This document shows, in pieces, positions 8,351 through 16,984 of a stretch of DNA of 64,000 nucleotides. Source of the DNA: Butyrivibrio proteoclasticus (GTDB lineage Bacteria > Bacillota > Clostridia > Lachnospirales > Lachnospiraceae); the NCBI RefSeq assembly GCF_900115735.1, contig NZ_FOXO01000003.1, forward strand, positions 1 through 64,000, written 5' to 3'. Made by a program: the position numbers and the translations under genes. How positions within the stretch are numbered: the first letter of the stretch is position 1; every line of letters begins with the position of its first letter. The notes under the pieces are model-generated. The model saw only the letters and a program-made list of their open reading frames with translations, searched no databases and was not told the DNA's origin.

Positions 8351-9538
8351 TTATGCTTTTTTGTGCTTATCTACTGCCATATATAACTGCTCAAGCGCCT
8401 GTTCAAGCACTGCCCTTGGACATGCTATATTTATTCTTTCAAAAAGAGCTGTCTCTTTTCCAAAGATTGCTCCAGCATCAAGCCAGAGCTTTGCTTCATC
8501 AACTATAAGCTTTTCAAGCTCTCTTGGGTCATCTGTAATCCCTGAAAAATCAAGCCACACCAGGTACGTTCCTTCAGGTTCAATGAGCTTAACCTCCGGA
8601 AGATTCTCTTTTAAAAAGCTCCTCAGATAATTGACATTCCTCTCAAGGTAATAGATAAGCTCATCAAGCCACTCCTCGCCCTTTGTATAGGCAGAAACTG
8701 TCGCTGCCATTGCAAGGACATTTCCCTGACTATAGCCTGCTGCCTCGTTTTCTCGTCTAAAAACAGCTCTGGTATCTTCATCCGGAATAATAATATTTGC
8801 CAGCTGAAGCCCTGCTATATTGAAAGTTTTACTTGGAGCAGTTCCCAAAATAAGGCGCTTCCAATACTTCTCCCCAAGGGTAATGTAGGAAACATGCTTA
8901 TGACCACTATACACAAAGTCTGAATGGATTTCATCAGAAAAAACATAAATATTTCTTTCAAGGCAAATATCTGCAATTCTTTGAAGTTCTTCTTTTGTCC
9001 AGACTCTTCCCACAGGGTTGTGAGGACTGCAAAGAATAAACATCTTTACATCTTCAGAAATGATCTTTCTTTCAAAGTCTTCAAAATCAATTTCATAGTG
9101 CCCGTCTTTATATACAAGCTGGTTGTTGACAACTTTTCGGCCATTTAAAGTAATTGACTCCATAAAAGGATAATAAACCGGCTGCTGGATAAGGACAGAA
9201 TCTCCTGGTTTAGTAAATGCCCTTATGGCAAGTGAAATTGAGTGGACCATGCCAGGTTCTATGGTATTCCAGTCATCCTCTATTACAAAGCCATGTCTTT
9301 TTTTAAACCAGTGTCTTAGTGAAGCTTTATAATCATCCTTAGGATCTGTATATCCGAATATTCCATGCGCCACTCTTTTTTGAATATCCGAAAGTATCTC
9401 TTCAGGAAGCTTAAAATCCATATCTGCAACCCACAGTGGAAGCAGATCATCCCTTCCCTTTCTCTCCGGGCCAAAATCGTATTTCAGGCTGCTAGTTCCT
9501 CTTCTTGCTATTATTTCATCAAAGTTATATTTTCCCAT
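8351..9538 (-). CDS. MalY/PatB-type cystathionine beta-lyase (C-S lyase)
   Basis: A 395-residue fold-type I aminotransferase-like PLP enzyme. LPLWVADMDFKLP near the N-terminus is characteristic of the MalY/PatB group, as are SPHNPVGRVW, SDEIHSDFVY and the PLP lysine Lys237 in APSKTFNIAGLQ. It is predicted to cleave C-S bonds of cystathionine or cysteine, giving homocysteine or sulfide, pyruvate and ammonia in the cytoplasm. The start at 9538 (MGKYNFDE) is preferred over 9553, though its ribosome binding site (AAGAG) is weak. The gene lies between cysK and the transsulfuration enzyme, about 37 bp from the latter. Confidence 0.88.
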   Translation of the reverse strand: MGKYNFDEIIARRGTSSLKYDFGPERKGRDDLLPLWVADMDFKLPEEILSDIQKRVAHGIFGYTDPKDDYKASLRHWFKKRHGFVIEDDWNTIEPGMVHSISLAIRAFTKPGDSVLIQQPVYYPFMESITLNGRKVVNNQLVYKDGHYEIDFEDFERKIISEDVKMFILCSPHNPVGRVWTKEELQRIADICLERNIYVFSDEIHSDFVYSGHKHVSYITLGEKYWKRLILGTAPSKTFNIAGLQLANIIIPDEDTRAVFRRENEAAGYSQGNVLAMAATVSAYTKGEEWLDELIYYLERNVNYLRSFLKENLPEVKLIEPEGTYLVWLDFSGITDDPRELEKLIVDEAKLWLDAGAIFGKETALFERINIACPRAVLEQALEQLYMAVDKHKKA

Positions 9539-9567
9539 ACACTCTTTTACCATTTCTGATTATGAGT

Positions 9568-9599
9568 ATTGCTCCGAAGCAAATGAGCCCCGGAGCAAT
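9568..9599 (-). terminator. Intra-operon hairpin between cysK and malY
   Basis: ATTGCTCCG (9568-9576) pairs with CGGAGCAAT (9591-9599). There is no U-tract on the minus strand, so it is more likely an RNA-processing or partial attenuation stem that lets cysK be expressed above malY. Confidence 0.45.
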
Positions 9600-9632
9600 C
9601 TATGAAAGAAGATTATTATGAAGCAAAAACCA

Positions 9633-10568
9633 TTAGTCGGCAAATAATGGTGTTGAAAGATATCTGTCACCAGAGTCAGGTAAAAGAACTACGATATTCT
9701 TTCCCTTGTTTTCTTCCCTGTTTGCTAATATAGTTGCAGCCTTAAGTGCTGCGCCTGATGAAATACCTACGAGAATACCCTCTGAAACTGCAAATCTCTT
9801 ACCTTCTTCAAAGGCATCATCATTCTCAATTGCAATAACTTCATCATAAATTTTTGTGTTAAGTGTATCAGGAACAAATCCTGCACCGATTCCCTGAATC
9901 TTGTGTGCACCGGCCTCACCCTTTGAAAGAACAGGGCTTGTTGCAGGCTCTACAGCAACGATCTTCACATTAGGGTTCTGTTCTTTTAAGTACTCGCCTA
10001 CACCTGTAATTGTTCCGCCTGTACCTACACCGGCTACAAAGATATCTACTTTTCCGTCTGTCTGTTCCCAGATCTCAGGACCTGTTGTAGCTTTGTGAAC
10101 TGCAGGGTTTGCAGGGTTTACAAACTGTCCAAGAATGATTGAACCTTCGATCTGACCGTTTAATTCATCAGCCTTTGCAATTGCGCCCTTCATTCCCTTT
10201 GCACCTTCTGTAAGAACGATCTCTGCGCCATAAGCCTTAAGAAGATTTCTTCTCTCTACGCTCATTGTGTCAGGAAGTGTAAGGATTGCTCTGTATCCCT
10301 TTGCTGCTGCAACTGCTGCAAGACCAATTCCGGTATTTCCTGAAGTAGGCTCAATGATTGTAGCTCCTGGTTTAAGCTTTCCGCTCTTTTCAGCATCTTC
10401 GATCATTGAAAGAGCAACTCTGTCTTTTACTGATCCGGCTGGATTTAAGTATTCAAGCTTGGCAAGAAGTGTTGCGTTTGTAGCTCCTGCCTTTTTGCTG
10501 TAATTGTTAAGTTTAAGAAGTGGTGTTCCCCCAATGAGTTCTAATGCGCTTTCTTTGATGTCTGCCAT
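9633..10568 (-). CDS. cysK: Cysteine synthase A (O-acetylserine sulfhydrylase)
   Basis: A 311-residue fold-type II PLP enzyme forming cysteine from O-acetylserine and sulfide. The PLP lysine is Lys48 in [21 protein letters not shown], the phosphate loop [13 protein letters not shown] and [11 protein letters not shown] are all canonical. The start at 10568 has GGAGG eight bases upstream. It begins an operon continuing into malY and a transsulfuration enzyme. Its promoter (10627-10654) carries the dyad shared with other sulfur promoters of this window, indicating common control. Confidence 0.95.
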   Translation of the reverse strand: MADIKESALELIGGTPLLKLNNYSKKAGATNATLLAKLEYLNPAGSVKDRVALSMIEDAEKSGKLKPGATIIEPTSGNTGIGLAAVAAAKGYRAILTLPDTMSVERRNLLKAYGAEIVLTEGAKGMKGAIAKADELNGQIEGSIILGQFVNPANPAVHKATTGPEIWEQTDGKVDIFVAGVGTGGTITGVGEYLKEQNPNVKIVAVEPATSPVLSKGEAGAHKIQGIGAGFVPDTLNTKIYDEVIAIENDDAFEEGKRFAVSEGILVGISSGAALKAATILANREENKGKNIVVLLPDSGDRYLSTPLFAD

Positions 10569-10626
10569 GATGATTTCCTCCATGTATTTTAAAGTATTTT
10601 TTATCTGCGTTTGTTTTGTTAAATAA

Positions 10627-10684
10627 ATATTAGCACAGAAAGATTCATTGTGAAATTAAACAAAGCTTATAGGCAGAGTTAAAA
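10627..10684 (-). promoter_or_regulatory. cysK promoter with shared sulfur-type operator (site D)
   Basis: On the minus strand, TTCACA (10649-10654), 16 bp, TAATAT (10627-10632) form the promoter. Ten bases upstream of the -35 lies TTTTAACTCTGCCTATAAG (10666-10684), matching the motif TTATATCNNCCKATAAG of sites A-C in its CCTATAAG half and diverged in the other half. The placement is that expected for an activator site. Confidence 0.55.
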
Positions 10685-10685
10685 G

Positions 10686-11675
10686 TTACTTATCATACAT
10701 CTGCGTACTAAGATATTTCATTCCATTGTCTGCCAAAATTACTACAATATTTTTTCCTTCATTTTCAGGCCTTTGTGCGACTTGTTTTGCAGCCACCATT
10801 GCTGCAGCCGCAGACTGTCCAAGGAAAATTCCTTCCGTTCTGGCAATATCCCGTCCTGTGCTATATGTATCTTCTCCGCTGACTTCAATACATTCATCAT
10901 ATTCAAATGACACCATAAATGGAGCTTTGTATTCATTTCTAATGTCATCACCATAGAACGGAGCGATACCATCAATTGTTTTTGGATTATCCGATGACCC
11001 TGTTCTTGATTTTTTATCAGCCTGTACTGCCACTATCCTGATATCAGGGTTTTTCTCTTTAAAAAACTTGGATAATCCTGTTATTGTTCCACCGGTTCCC
11101 GCTGTTGCCACTAAGATATCCACTTTGCCATCTGCATCATTCCATATTTCAGGACCTGTCGTAGAATAATGTACGTTTGGATTTGATTCATTTGACATTT
11201 GATTTATAAAAAAATGCTTTGTTTCCTGAGCTGCGCAGTATTCTTCAATTGCTTTTTGATAAAAAGCCATAGAAAAAATTCCGGCTTCCTTCGCCTCTTT
11301 TATTCTCGGAACCTGACTGGTAAACATGACGTCAGCTCCATATGCCTTTAATATCTTGCGTCTTTCGATTGACTGATCTTCTTCAAGAAATATCTTTAGC
11401 TTGTACCCTCTGCTGGCAGCAAACGCAGCAAGTCCAATTCCTGTATTTCCTGAAGTATCTTCAACTATTGTATCCCCTGGTTTTATAAGGCCCTTTTCTT
11501 CAGCATCAAGCAGCATGTTGAGTGCTGTCCTGTCCTTGATTGACCCGGACGGATTAAAATATTCAAGTTTGCCGAGTACTGTCGCCTTTAATCCGTATTT
11601 TTCTTCTAATCTAACAAATTCAAAAAGTGGCGTGTGCCCTACCAGTTCAGCGATATTTTTCACAATATGTGCCAT
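10686..11675 (-). CDS. Cysteine synthase-like PLP enzyme (CysK paralogue)
   Basis: A 329-residue paralogue of CysK. It retains the PLP lysine (Lys47 in NPSGSIKDRTA), [14 protein letters not shown] and the phosphate loop [15 protein letters not shown]. It differs at the C-terminal serine/cofactor segment, which reads GIFLGQSAAAAMVAA instead of [11 protein letters not shown], and in having an insert around residues 110-150. This suggests a different amino donor or nucleophile, for example a cystathionine-beta-synthase-like or D-/diamino-acid reaction, but the sequence does not say which. It follows the VOC gene at the end of the polar amino acid ABC importer operon, with GGGGAT as ribosome binding site. 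Confidence 0.82.
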   Translation of the reverse strand: MAHIVKNIAELVGHTPLFEFVRLEEKYGLKATVLGKLEYFNPSGSIKDRTALNMLLDAEEKGLIKPGDTIVEDTSGNTGIGLAAFAASRGYKLKIFLEEDQSIERRKILKAYGADVMFTSQVPRIKEAKEAGIFSMAFYQKAIEEYCAAQETKHFFINQMSNESNPNVHYSTTGPEIWNDADGKVDILVATAGTGGTITGLSKFFKEKNPDIRIVAVQADKKSRTGSSDNPKTIDGIAPFYGDDIRNEYKAPFMVSFEYDECIEVSGEDTYSTGRDIARTEGIFLGQSAAAAMVAAKQVAQRPENEGKNIVVILADNGMKYLSTQMYDK

Positions 11676-11713
11676 TTCTTTATCCCCTGTCAGACTATTT
11701 TTTAGTATCTATA

Positions 11714-12100
11714 TCAATATCCGTAATTGGCCTCAATTACTATATCTTCAAAAGTTATTGCTCTTACTTCTCCGGGACCGTCTTCGTTTTCTGGTTCATA
11801 TTGAATTTTATAACCATCTTTTTTAAACCCGGAGATGATCTCATTAAGTTTTTCTCTGGTATCAATCTTAAAGCATATATGTGCCAGTCCCAGTCTGTTT
11901 GGATCCTTTGGAAGACTGACAGTCTCAGGTTTTTTCATAAGTTCAACCCAGGCCTGACCATCAAACTCAAGAATATATGAATAGTACTCCTTAGCTGGGT
12001 TATCAAAAGTTTTTAATACTTTAGCTCCAAAATAGCTTTCAAAAAATTTTTTTGCTCCCTCAAGATCTTCTACAAAAATTCCTACATTCTTCAGATACAT
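11714..12100 (-). CDS. VOC-fold (glyoxalase/dioxygenase superfamily) protein
   Basis: A 128-residue protein with the beta-alpha-beta-beta-beta VOC fold: MYLKNVGIFVEDLEGAKKFF starts the first module and LGLAHICFKIDTREKLNEII the second, with EDIVIEANYGY at the end. Possible metal ligands are His in LAHICF and Glu in the C-terminal strand. The start at 12100 has AGGGGATTTACAA upstream. It lies between an amino acid ABC transporter and a CysK-like enzyme, so it probably handles a sulfur or amino acid metabolite, but the reaction is unknown. Lactoylglutathione lyase itself is not supported. Confidence 0.75.
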   Translation of the reverse strand: MYLKNVGIFVEDLEGAKKFFESYFGAKVLKTFDNPAKEYYSYILEFDGQAWVELMKKPETVSLPKDPNRLGLAHICFKIDTREKLNEIISGFKKDGYKIQYEPENEDGPGEVRAITFEDIVIEANYGY

Positions 12101-12120
12101 ATTTGTAAATCCCCTTTTTG

Positions 12121-12891
12121 TCAAATTCCACTTCCGTCATACTGGGCATCTGCTGCCCAAGTGCTGGACTTATAGATAAACTCTCGTGTTCTCTCTTTTT
12201 GCGGATGCTCAAAGAAATCCTTGGAATTGTTCTCTTCCACAATTTCCCCATTTTCCATGAAGACAACCTTTGTTGCTACTTTTCTTGCAAACTCCATCTC
12301 ATGGGTTACAACTATCATTGTTACCCCTTCATCAGCCAGTTCTTTTATAACATTTAGTACTTCACCTGTAAGTTCAGGATCAAGTGCTGATGTTGGCTCG
12401 TCAAAAAAGATGACTTCAGGGTTTGTAGCAAGTGCTCTTGCTATGGCTACTCTTTGCTGCTGTCCGCCAGAGAGTTTAGATGGATAAAAATCTGCTCTGT
12501 CTGATAGCCCGACTTTTTCAAGAAGCTTTCGCCCTATTTTATCCGCATCTTCTTTTTTCATTTTCTGGGCAACCTTAAGTCCCAAAGTAACATTTCCAAG
12601 CGCCGTCTTATTTCCATAGAGATTAAAACTCTGAAAAACAAAACCAACTCTGCTTCTGTATCTAAGTAAATCTTTTCCCTTAATCTTCTTAAGGTCATAT
12701 TCCTCGTCGCCGATAATAAGTTTTCCACTGTCAGCTCTGTTAAGATACCCTGCACATCTTAAAAAAGTTGTTTTACCAGAGCCACTTGGACCAAGTATTG
12801 CTACAACATCTCCTTTGTCTACTTTGAGGCTCACATCCTTTAGAACTGTCGTTTCGCCAAACTTTTTATGTACATTTTTTAACTCCAGCAT
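12121..12891 (-). CDS. Polar amino acid (cystine-type) ABC transporter ATPase
   Basis: A 256-residue ATPase of the GlnQ/HisP class. The Walker A is GPSGSGKTTFLR, the Q-loop FVFQSFNLYGNKT, the signature LSGGQQQRVAIARAL, and the Walker B VIFFDEPTSALDPE. It powers uptake with the permease and binding protein encoded just upstream. It starts 2 bp after the permease stop. Neighbouring CysK-like and VOC genes and the shared sulfur-type promoter favour cystine or a related sulfur amino acid as substrate; this is inferred, not shown. Confidence 0.92.
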   Translation of the reverse strand: MLELKNVHKKFGETTVLKDVSLKVDKGDVVAILGPSGSGKTTFLRCAGYLNRADSGKLIIGDEEYDLKKIKGKDLLRYRSRVGFVFQSFNLYGNKTALGNVTLGLKVAQKMKKEDADKIGRKLLEKVGLSDRADFYPSKLSGGQQQRVAIARALATNPEVIFFDEPTSALDPELTGEVLNVIKELADEGVTMIVVTHEMEFARKVATKVVFMENGEIVEENNSKDFFEHPQKERTREFIYKSSTWAADAQYDGSGI

Positions 12892-12893
12892 AC

Positions 12894-13556
12894 TTATCTT
12901 CTCCTTTCAAGTGCTTTTTCCGCCTTACTTTGAAGTATTGTAAGAACTGAACAGATGATTAGATAGATAAGACCTGCCTCCATATAAAGCCAGAAATAAT
13001 CATAGGTTCTTGCTGCTATTCTCTGAGCTGTAGCAAGGATTTCCACCAATGCAACACTGTAAGCAAGTGATGTATCTTTCACCAGACCAATTATCGAATT
13101 GGACAGTGGTGGAAATGCTGTTCTCAGCGCCTGGGGAACTATGACATATATCATACCCTGCCAGAATGTAAGTCCGTCACAGTAGCAGGCTTCAAGCTGT
13201 CCTGCTGGAACTGACTCTATTGCTGCTCTCACTGTTTCAGAGCAGTAAGCTCCTACGCTGAGTGACATTACGAGCCATGCACTAAAAAAAGAATTTAATG
13301 TGATGCCAATGCTTGGAAGTCCAAAGTATACTACAAATAATTGAACGATCATCGGTGTGCATCTTATGATCCAGACATAAATCCTCACAAGTCTCCTTAA
13401 GATTGGCACCTTGGCTATCTGTGCAAGAGCAACTAAAAATGCTATGAGAAGCCCCGCTGAAAATGAAGTTACCGTAAGAGGGATTGACACCTTTACTCCG
13501 GCCCAAAACAGCTTTCCAAATGATTCAATTAACTCAGTTACAATTCTCTCGTTCAT
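12894..13556 (-). CDS. Polar amino acid (cystine-type) ABC transporter permease
   Basis: A 220-residue inner membrane permease of the HisM/GlnP type, with about five membrane helices. The EAA-like loop is QLEACYCDGLTFWQGMIYV followed by IVPQALRTAFPPL. It forms the channel with the ATPase downstream. The ATG at 13556 is preferred over a GTG at 13562 because of spacing from GGAT. It sits between the binding protein and the ATPase genes in one operon. Confidence 0.9.
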   Translation of the reverse strand: MNERIVTELIESFGKLFWAGVKVSIPLTVTSFSAGLLIAFLVALAQIAKVPILRRLVRIYVWIIRCTPMIVQLFVVYFGLPSIGITLNSFFSAWLVMSLSVGAYCSETVRAAIESVPAGQLEACYCDGLTFWQGMIYVIVPQALRTAFPPLSNSIIGLVKDTSLAYSVALVEILATAQRIAARTYDYFWLYMEAGLIYLIICSVLTILQSKAEKALERRR

Positions 13557-13581
13557 AACCACTATCCAATCAATTTATTTT

Positions 13582-14511
13582 TTATTCACCCTTGGTTGTG
13601 TCAACATCAAAGTACTTGAGTGCAAGTTCTGATAAAGTTCCGTCTTCTTTAGCCTGGTCAAGTGCTTCGTTTATAACATTTACAAGTGCTTCATTTCCTT
13701 TTACAACAGGAACGTATGCACTAGGCTCTGGATCTGTAACAACAATTACCTTAAACTTGTCAGCATCCTCAGGATGATTCTTTAAGTAATCTGCAAAAAC
13801 AGTTACAGGGCTGAATGTAAGATCTGCCCTTCCATTTTTAACTTCGCTTATAGCCTGTGCAGCTTCACCAACTTCATCAAGCACAGCTCCGCTCTCCTCT
13901 GCAAATTTACCGATTGAACTTGTTGGATCATTTGCTGCTGTCTTACCCTTTGCATCCTCTAAAGAATTGATCTCATCATTATCAGCAAGTGTAAGGATCG
14001 CATACTGTGAATAGTTGTATGGCTCAGAGAAATCGTACTTTTCAGCTCTTTCTTCAGAATACGAAACTCCATTAACAACGATATCTATCTGGCCTGCATC
14101 GAGAGAAGCAAACATTGAGCTCCATACTGTTTCTGAAAACTGAACATCGACTCCAATGTAGTCAGCGATGTACTTTGCTACCTCAACCTCAAATCCAACA
14201 AGTTCATCATTATCATCATGATATGTGTACGGGCTCCAGGTTCCTTCTGTCCCAACAACGATGTAGCCTCTTTCTTTAATATCTGCAAGAAGACCTGCAT
14301 CAACTGATTCTGCCTCTGCTGTTTCTGTGCTGCTCTCCTGTGAGCCTTCCTCTTTAACTTCCTCTGATACTTCTGTAGCACTCTCTGCTGCCTTTGCTTC
14401 TTCATTTGCAGCACTTGCTGTCTCGGCACTTCCGCATCCTGTCAAAAAACTTCCTGTAAGCGCAGCAGCTGCTGCAATAGAAACTGTCTTGTTTAATAAG
14501 TTCTTTCTCAT
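13582..14511 (-). CDS. Amino acid ABC transporter substrate-binding lipoprotein
   Basis: A 309-residue lipoprotein with lipobox LTGC and a low-complexity Ala/Glu linker, then a family 3 binding domain (RGYIVVGTEGTWSPYTYHDD, FEVEVAKYIADYIGVDVQF, VNGVSYSEERAEKYDFSEPY). The ligand-binding segment resembles cystine/polar amino acid binders. The real start is 14511 after GAGGAGGATAACC; the frame upstream to 14574 is leader. It is the first gene of an operon with permease, ATPase, VOC and CysK-like genes, controlled from promoter A at 14563-14591. Confidence 0.9.
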   Translation of the reverse strand: MRKNLLNKTVSIAAAAALTGSFLTGCGSAETASAANEEAKAAESATEVSEEVKEEGSQESSTETAEAESVDAGLLADIKERGYIVVGTEGTWSPYTYHDDNDELVGFEVEVAKYIADYIGVDVQFSETVWSSMFASLDAGQIDIVVNGVSYSEERAEKYDFSEPYNYSQYAILTLADNDEINSLEDAKGKTAANDPTSSIGKFAEESGAVLDEVGEAAQAISEVKNGRADLTFSPVTVFADYLKNHPEDADKFKVIVVTDPEPSAYVPVVKGNEALVNVINEALDQAKEDGTLSELALKYFDVDTTKGE

Positions 14512-14562
14512 AATGGTTATCCTCCTCAGATTTTTCTTGGTTTCTTGTTTTTGATAATAGTG

Positions 14563-14620
14563 ATTATGCTTCACTGCGCTCAGAATGTAAAAGATACTGT
14601 ACTTATAGGAGGATATAAAT
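14563..14620 (-). promoter_or_regulatory. Cystine-type importer promoter with operator (site A)
   Basis: On the minus strand, TTTACA (14586-14591), 17 bp, CATAAT (14563-14568) form a good sigma-A promoter. Nine bases upstream is ATTTATATCCTCCTATAAGT (14601-14620). Site B at 19.67 kb matches this region over about 60 bases with some ten differences, and sites C and D share the core. An activator site is the best reading. Confidence 0.65.
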
Positions 14621-14647
14621 TTTTCTTAATTAAAAAGAGCCTGCCTT

Positions 14648-15316
14648 TTACAGCAGACTCAATTTTCCGTTTTCCATTGTATATACGATATCAGCCATAT
14701 CCGCAACAAGCTTATCGTGGGTAACTATCAGTATTCCCTTTCCTCTTTCAGCCTGAGATCTGAATAATTCCATGACCTTCTTAGAATTGTCATTGTCAAG
14801 CTCACCGGTTGGCTCATCAGCAAAAAGATATTTCAAATTCCCGAAAAGGGCTCTTGCAATGGAAACTCTTTTCATCTCTCCTCCGGAAAGACTGCCGGGA
14901 TAAACATCCATAAGTTCATCAAGTCCAAGAAAGGTTACTATCTCAGCCAAAGTCCCTTCACCACTTTGCCTATCGTGCTCTGAAAAGCTATTTTGAAGAA
15001 TGATATTTTCATATGCTGTAAGTCCGCTTATCAGGCTATGGCTCTGCGGAACTATTCCTATCTTTTCTGCACGGAGCTTGTCTCTTGATCTTAGGTCTTT
15101 TTCAAAGATATTCATACCATCTATGGTAACTGCGCCGCTCTCTGGTTTTATCATACCGGCCAGAACATTTAAAAGAGTGCTTTTTCCACTACCTGACCTT
15201 CCCATTATAGCCGTGATCTTCCCTTCTTTTACCTCAATATCAACATCATCCAAAGCGGTGAAGGATGCGCCACGCCTTTTATACTCTTTGACAATATTAT
15301 TCGATACTACTGACAT
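14648..15316 (-). CDS. ABC exporter ATPase (MacB/LolD type)
   Basis: A 222-residue ATPase with Walker A GRSGSGKSTLLN, Q-loop GIVPQSHSLISG, signature LSGGEMKRVSIARAL and Walker B YLFADEPTGELDND. The class energises FtsX-type permeases moving peptides or lipoproteins, or acting as mechanotransmitters. It directly follows its permease (stop and start adjacent) and ends a run that begins with the sulfonate-type transporter. No substrate can be named. Confidence 0.9.
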   Translation of the reverse strand: MSVVSNNIVKEYKRRGASFTALDDVDIEVKEGKITAIMGRSGSGKSTLLNVLAGMIKPESGAVTIDGMNIFEKDLRSRDKLRAEKIGIVPQSHSLISGLTAYENIILQNSFSEHDRQSGEGTLAEIVTFLGLDELMDVYPGSLSGGEMKRVSIARALFGNLKYLFADEPTGELDNDNSKKVMELFRSQAERGKGILIVTHDKLVADMADIVYTMENGKLSLL

Positions 15317-16531
15317 TTAGTTTTCACCCTCCCGCATCAACACATAGCACTCAGTCCCGGAAGCTATTTCTCCTGCTATTATTCCCGGGATCACTGCGCT
15401 CAACGCTGTGATCACAAGACTAAGGACAACCATTCCGATTATCTGTAGGATTCCCGGCACAAAAAATGGAAGTCCTATCTGCTCAGAAATAAGATCACTA
15501 AAAGGAAAATAGAATAAGGCTGCAAAAAATATTCCAACAATCCCGCCAAGAAGTGACAGAGTCATCGATTCAGTAAGTATATAGCTCCTTATCCATGTTC
15601 CAGTTCCGCCCATCATTCTATAGACAGCCCACTCTTTTTTTCGGTTGTTGACTCTGTAGATATGAAGTATTGCTGTTACAAATGTGATTGCCGCAAAGAC
15701 TGAGATGATCAGCATCTTCACAGTATCTGAGATCAGTTTTATTCCGGTTGTAACTGTATTGTAAAGGCTTTTACTCTGGACAATTCCCCCCGGAACATCT
15801 CTCATTATCAGACCTGCGACTTTATCAACGCTATAACCTTCCTTTACTGACACAAGAAAAGCTGACACATATTTTTCTGTAATATCTTCCCCGCTCAAAG
15901 AACTTTCATCACCAAATTTAATTCCTTTTTCGTTGCCATCCTTTATAAGCTGTTTTATTACGTCAAAAGAAACATATACTGACTTATCCATTCCGGTACC
16001 TGTTTTATTTAACCTGGCACTGACTTCATATACTCGTCCAAAGAAAGTAAGAGTATTGCCTTCATCTATTGCGATATTGCTTCCAACAATAAGGCTTCCC
16101 TCCTTATACTTACTTACGCATTCATCAGATATCCACGGTGTTGTCACAAAGTCTGTTTCCGGATCATAACCAATAATCTGAATCGGCACTGAGCAGCAGG
16201 ATGCATTTAAACTTGCAAGATATATAACAGGAGTAACTTTTTCTACTCCTTCAAGGCTTCTGATCGTACTTTCATACTTTCTCTCAAATGAGCATTCAAT
16301 GGGTTCTCCGTTTAAAATAATCCCCTGGTAATTTGATTCCTGTCCTTTTGGAACTACCGCAATGTCCGCACCAAGTCTTGCCTTTAGGTTATCTGCTCCT
16401 TTGGAAAGGCTGCTGTACAGCATTGTTCCTGCAAATACCGTAAAAGAGAGTAGCACTGCAAAGAAAAATGCTGCTGCCCCTCCTGTCTTACCGTTCTTTA
16501 TTTTTCGAAATACAATTTCTCTAATTTTCAA
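15317..16531 (-). CDS. FtsX-like ABC transporter permease
   Basis: A 404-residue permease with one N-terminal membrane helix (about 18-40), a large external domain (about 45-255) and three C-terminal helices, the MacB/FtsX layout. ILHIYRVNNRKKEWAVYRMM and GGTGTWIRSYILTESM are the typical cytoplasmic FtsX loop. It works with the downstream ATPase. It overlaps the DUF4418 gene by 11 bp, so the three are translationally coupled. Confidence 0.88.
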   Translation of the reverse strand: MKIREIVFRKIKNGKTGGAAAFFFAVLLSFTVFAGTMLYSSLSKGADNLKARLGADIAVVPKGQESNYQGIILNGEPIECSFERKYESTIRSLEGVEKVTPVIYLASLNASCCSVPIQIIGYDPETDFVTTPWISDECVSKYKEGSLIVGSNIAIDEGNTLTFFGRVYEVSARLNKTGTGMDKSVYVSFDVIKQLIKDGNEKGIKFGDESSLSGEDITEKYVSAFLVSVKEGYSVDKVAGLIMRDVPGGIVQSKSLYNTVTTGIKLISDTVKMLIISVFAAITFVTAILHIYRVNNRKKEWAVYRMMGGTGTWIRSYILTESMTLSLLGGIVGIFFAALFYFPFSDLISEQIGLPFFVPGILQIIGMVVLSLVITALSAVIPGIIAGEIASGTECYVLMREGEN

Positions 16532-16949
16532 GTTGTGCCACCTTTATGCTGCCTTTACCAAGCTTATCTTCAACTGCAAAATACAAAGATACTGCTGCCG
16601 TAACAATTTCCAATACTCCTGTAACGATAAGAGCTGGTCTGGTCACTGAAACACAATGCATCATAGGACTTGAACAAACGCCTACAATTGCTGTAGGAAT
16701 AAGGACTATCAGAGCGCCAAGTGCTATTTCAATAACCGATAACACAGTCCTTATCTTTTTATCATTTATTAAAATAAGTCCCACTCCCACTAGCGCAGCT
16801 ATTATTCCAACTACAAGTTCCCACTGGGCTGTGTAGTAGCATTTCATTTTCATTTCCGCTGCAGAGCAAACCGGAAAAATTGTTCTTGGTCCTATTGCTG
16901 CAGTAAGCCCCAGGACTACTGTGACCACCGCTATAACTTTATTTTTCAT
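16521..16949 (-). CDS. DUF4418 family membrane protein
   Basis: A 142-residue protein with four predicted membrane helices (about 5-22, 45-62, 70-95, 105-125) and conserved cysteines in an extracytoplasmic loop (FPVCSAAEMKMKCYYTAQWE) and in VCSSPMMHCVSVTRPALI. The pattern matches DUF4418. Function is unknown. It overlaps an FtsX-type permease gene, which with the ATPase forms a likely three-part membrane complex. Paired Cys and Met residues could bind metal or a thiol, but that is a guess. Confidence 0.75.
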   Translation of the reverse strand: MKNKVIAVVTVVLGLTAAIGPRTIFPVCSAAEMKMKCYYTAQWELVVGIIAALVGVGLILINDKKIRTVLSVIEIALGALIVLIPTAIVGVCSSPMMHCVSVTRPALIVTGVLEIVTAAVSLYFAVEDKLGKGSIKVAQLEN

Positions 16950-16984
16950 ACTATCTATCCTCTTTAAAAGAACTATGGACAGAG

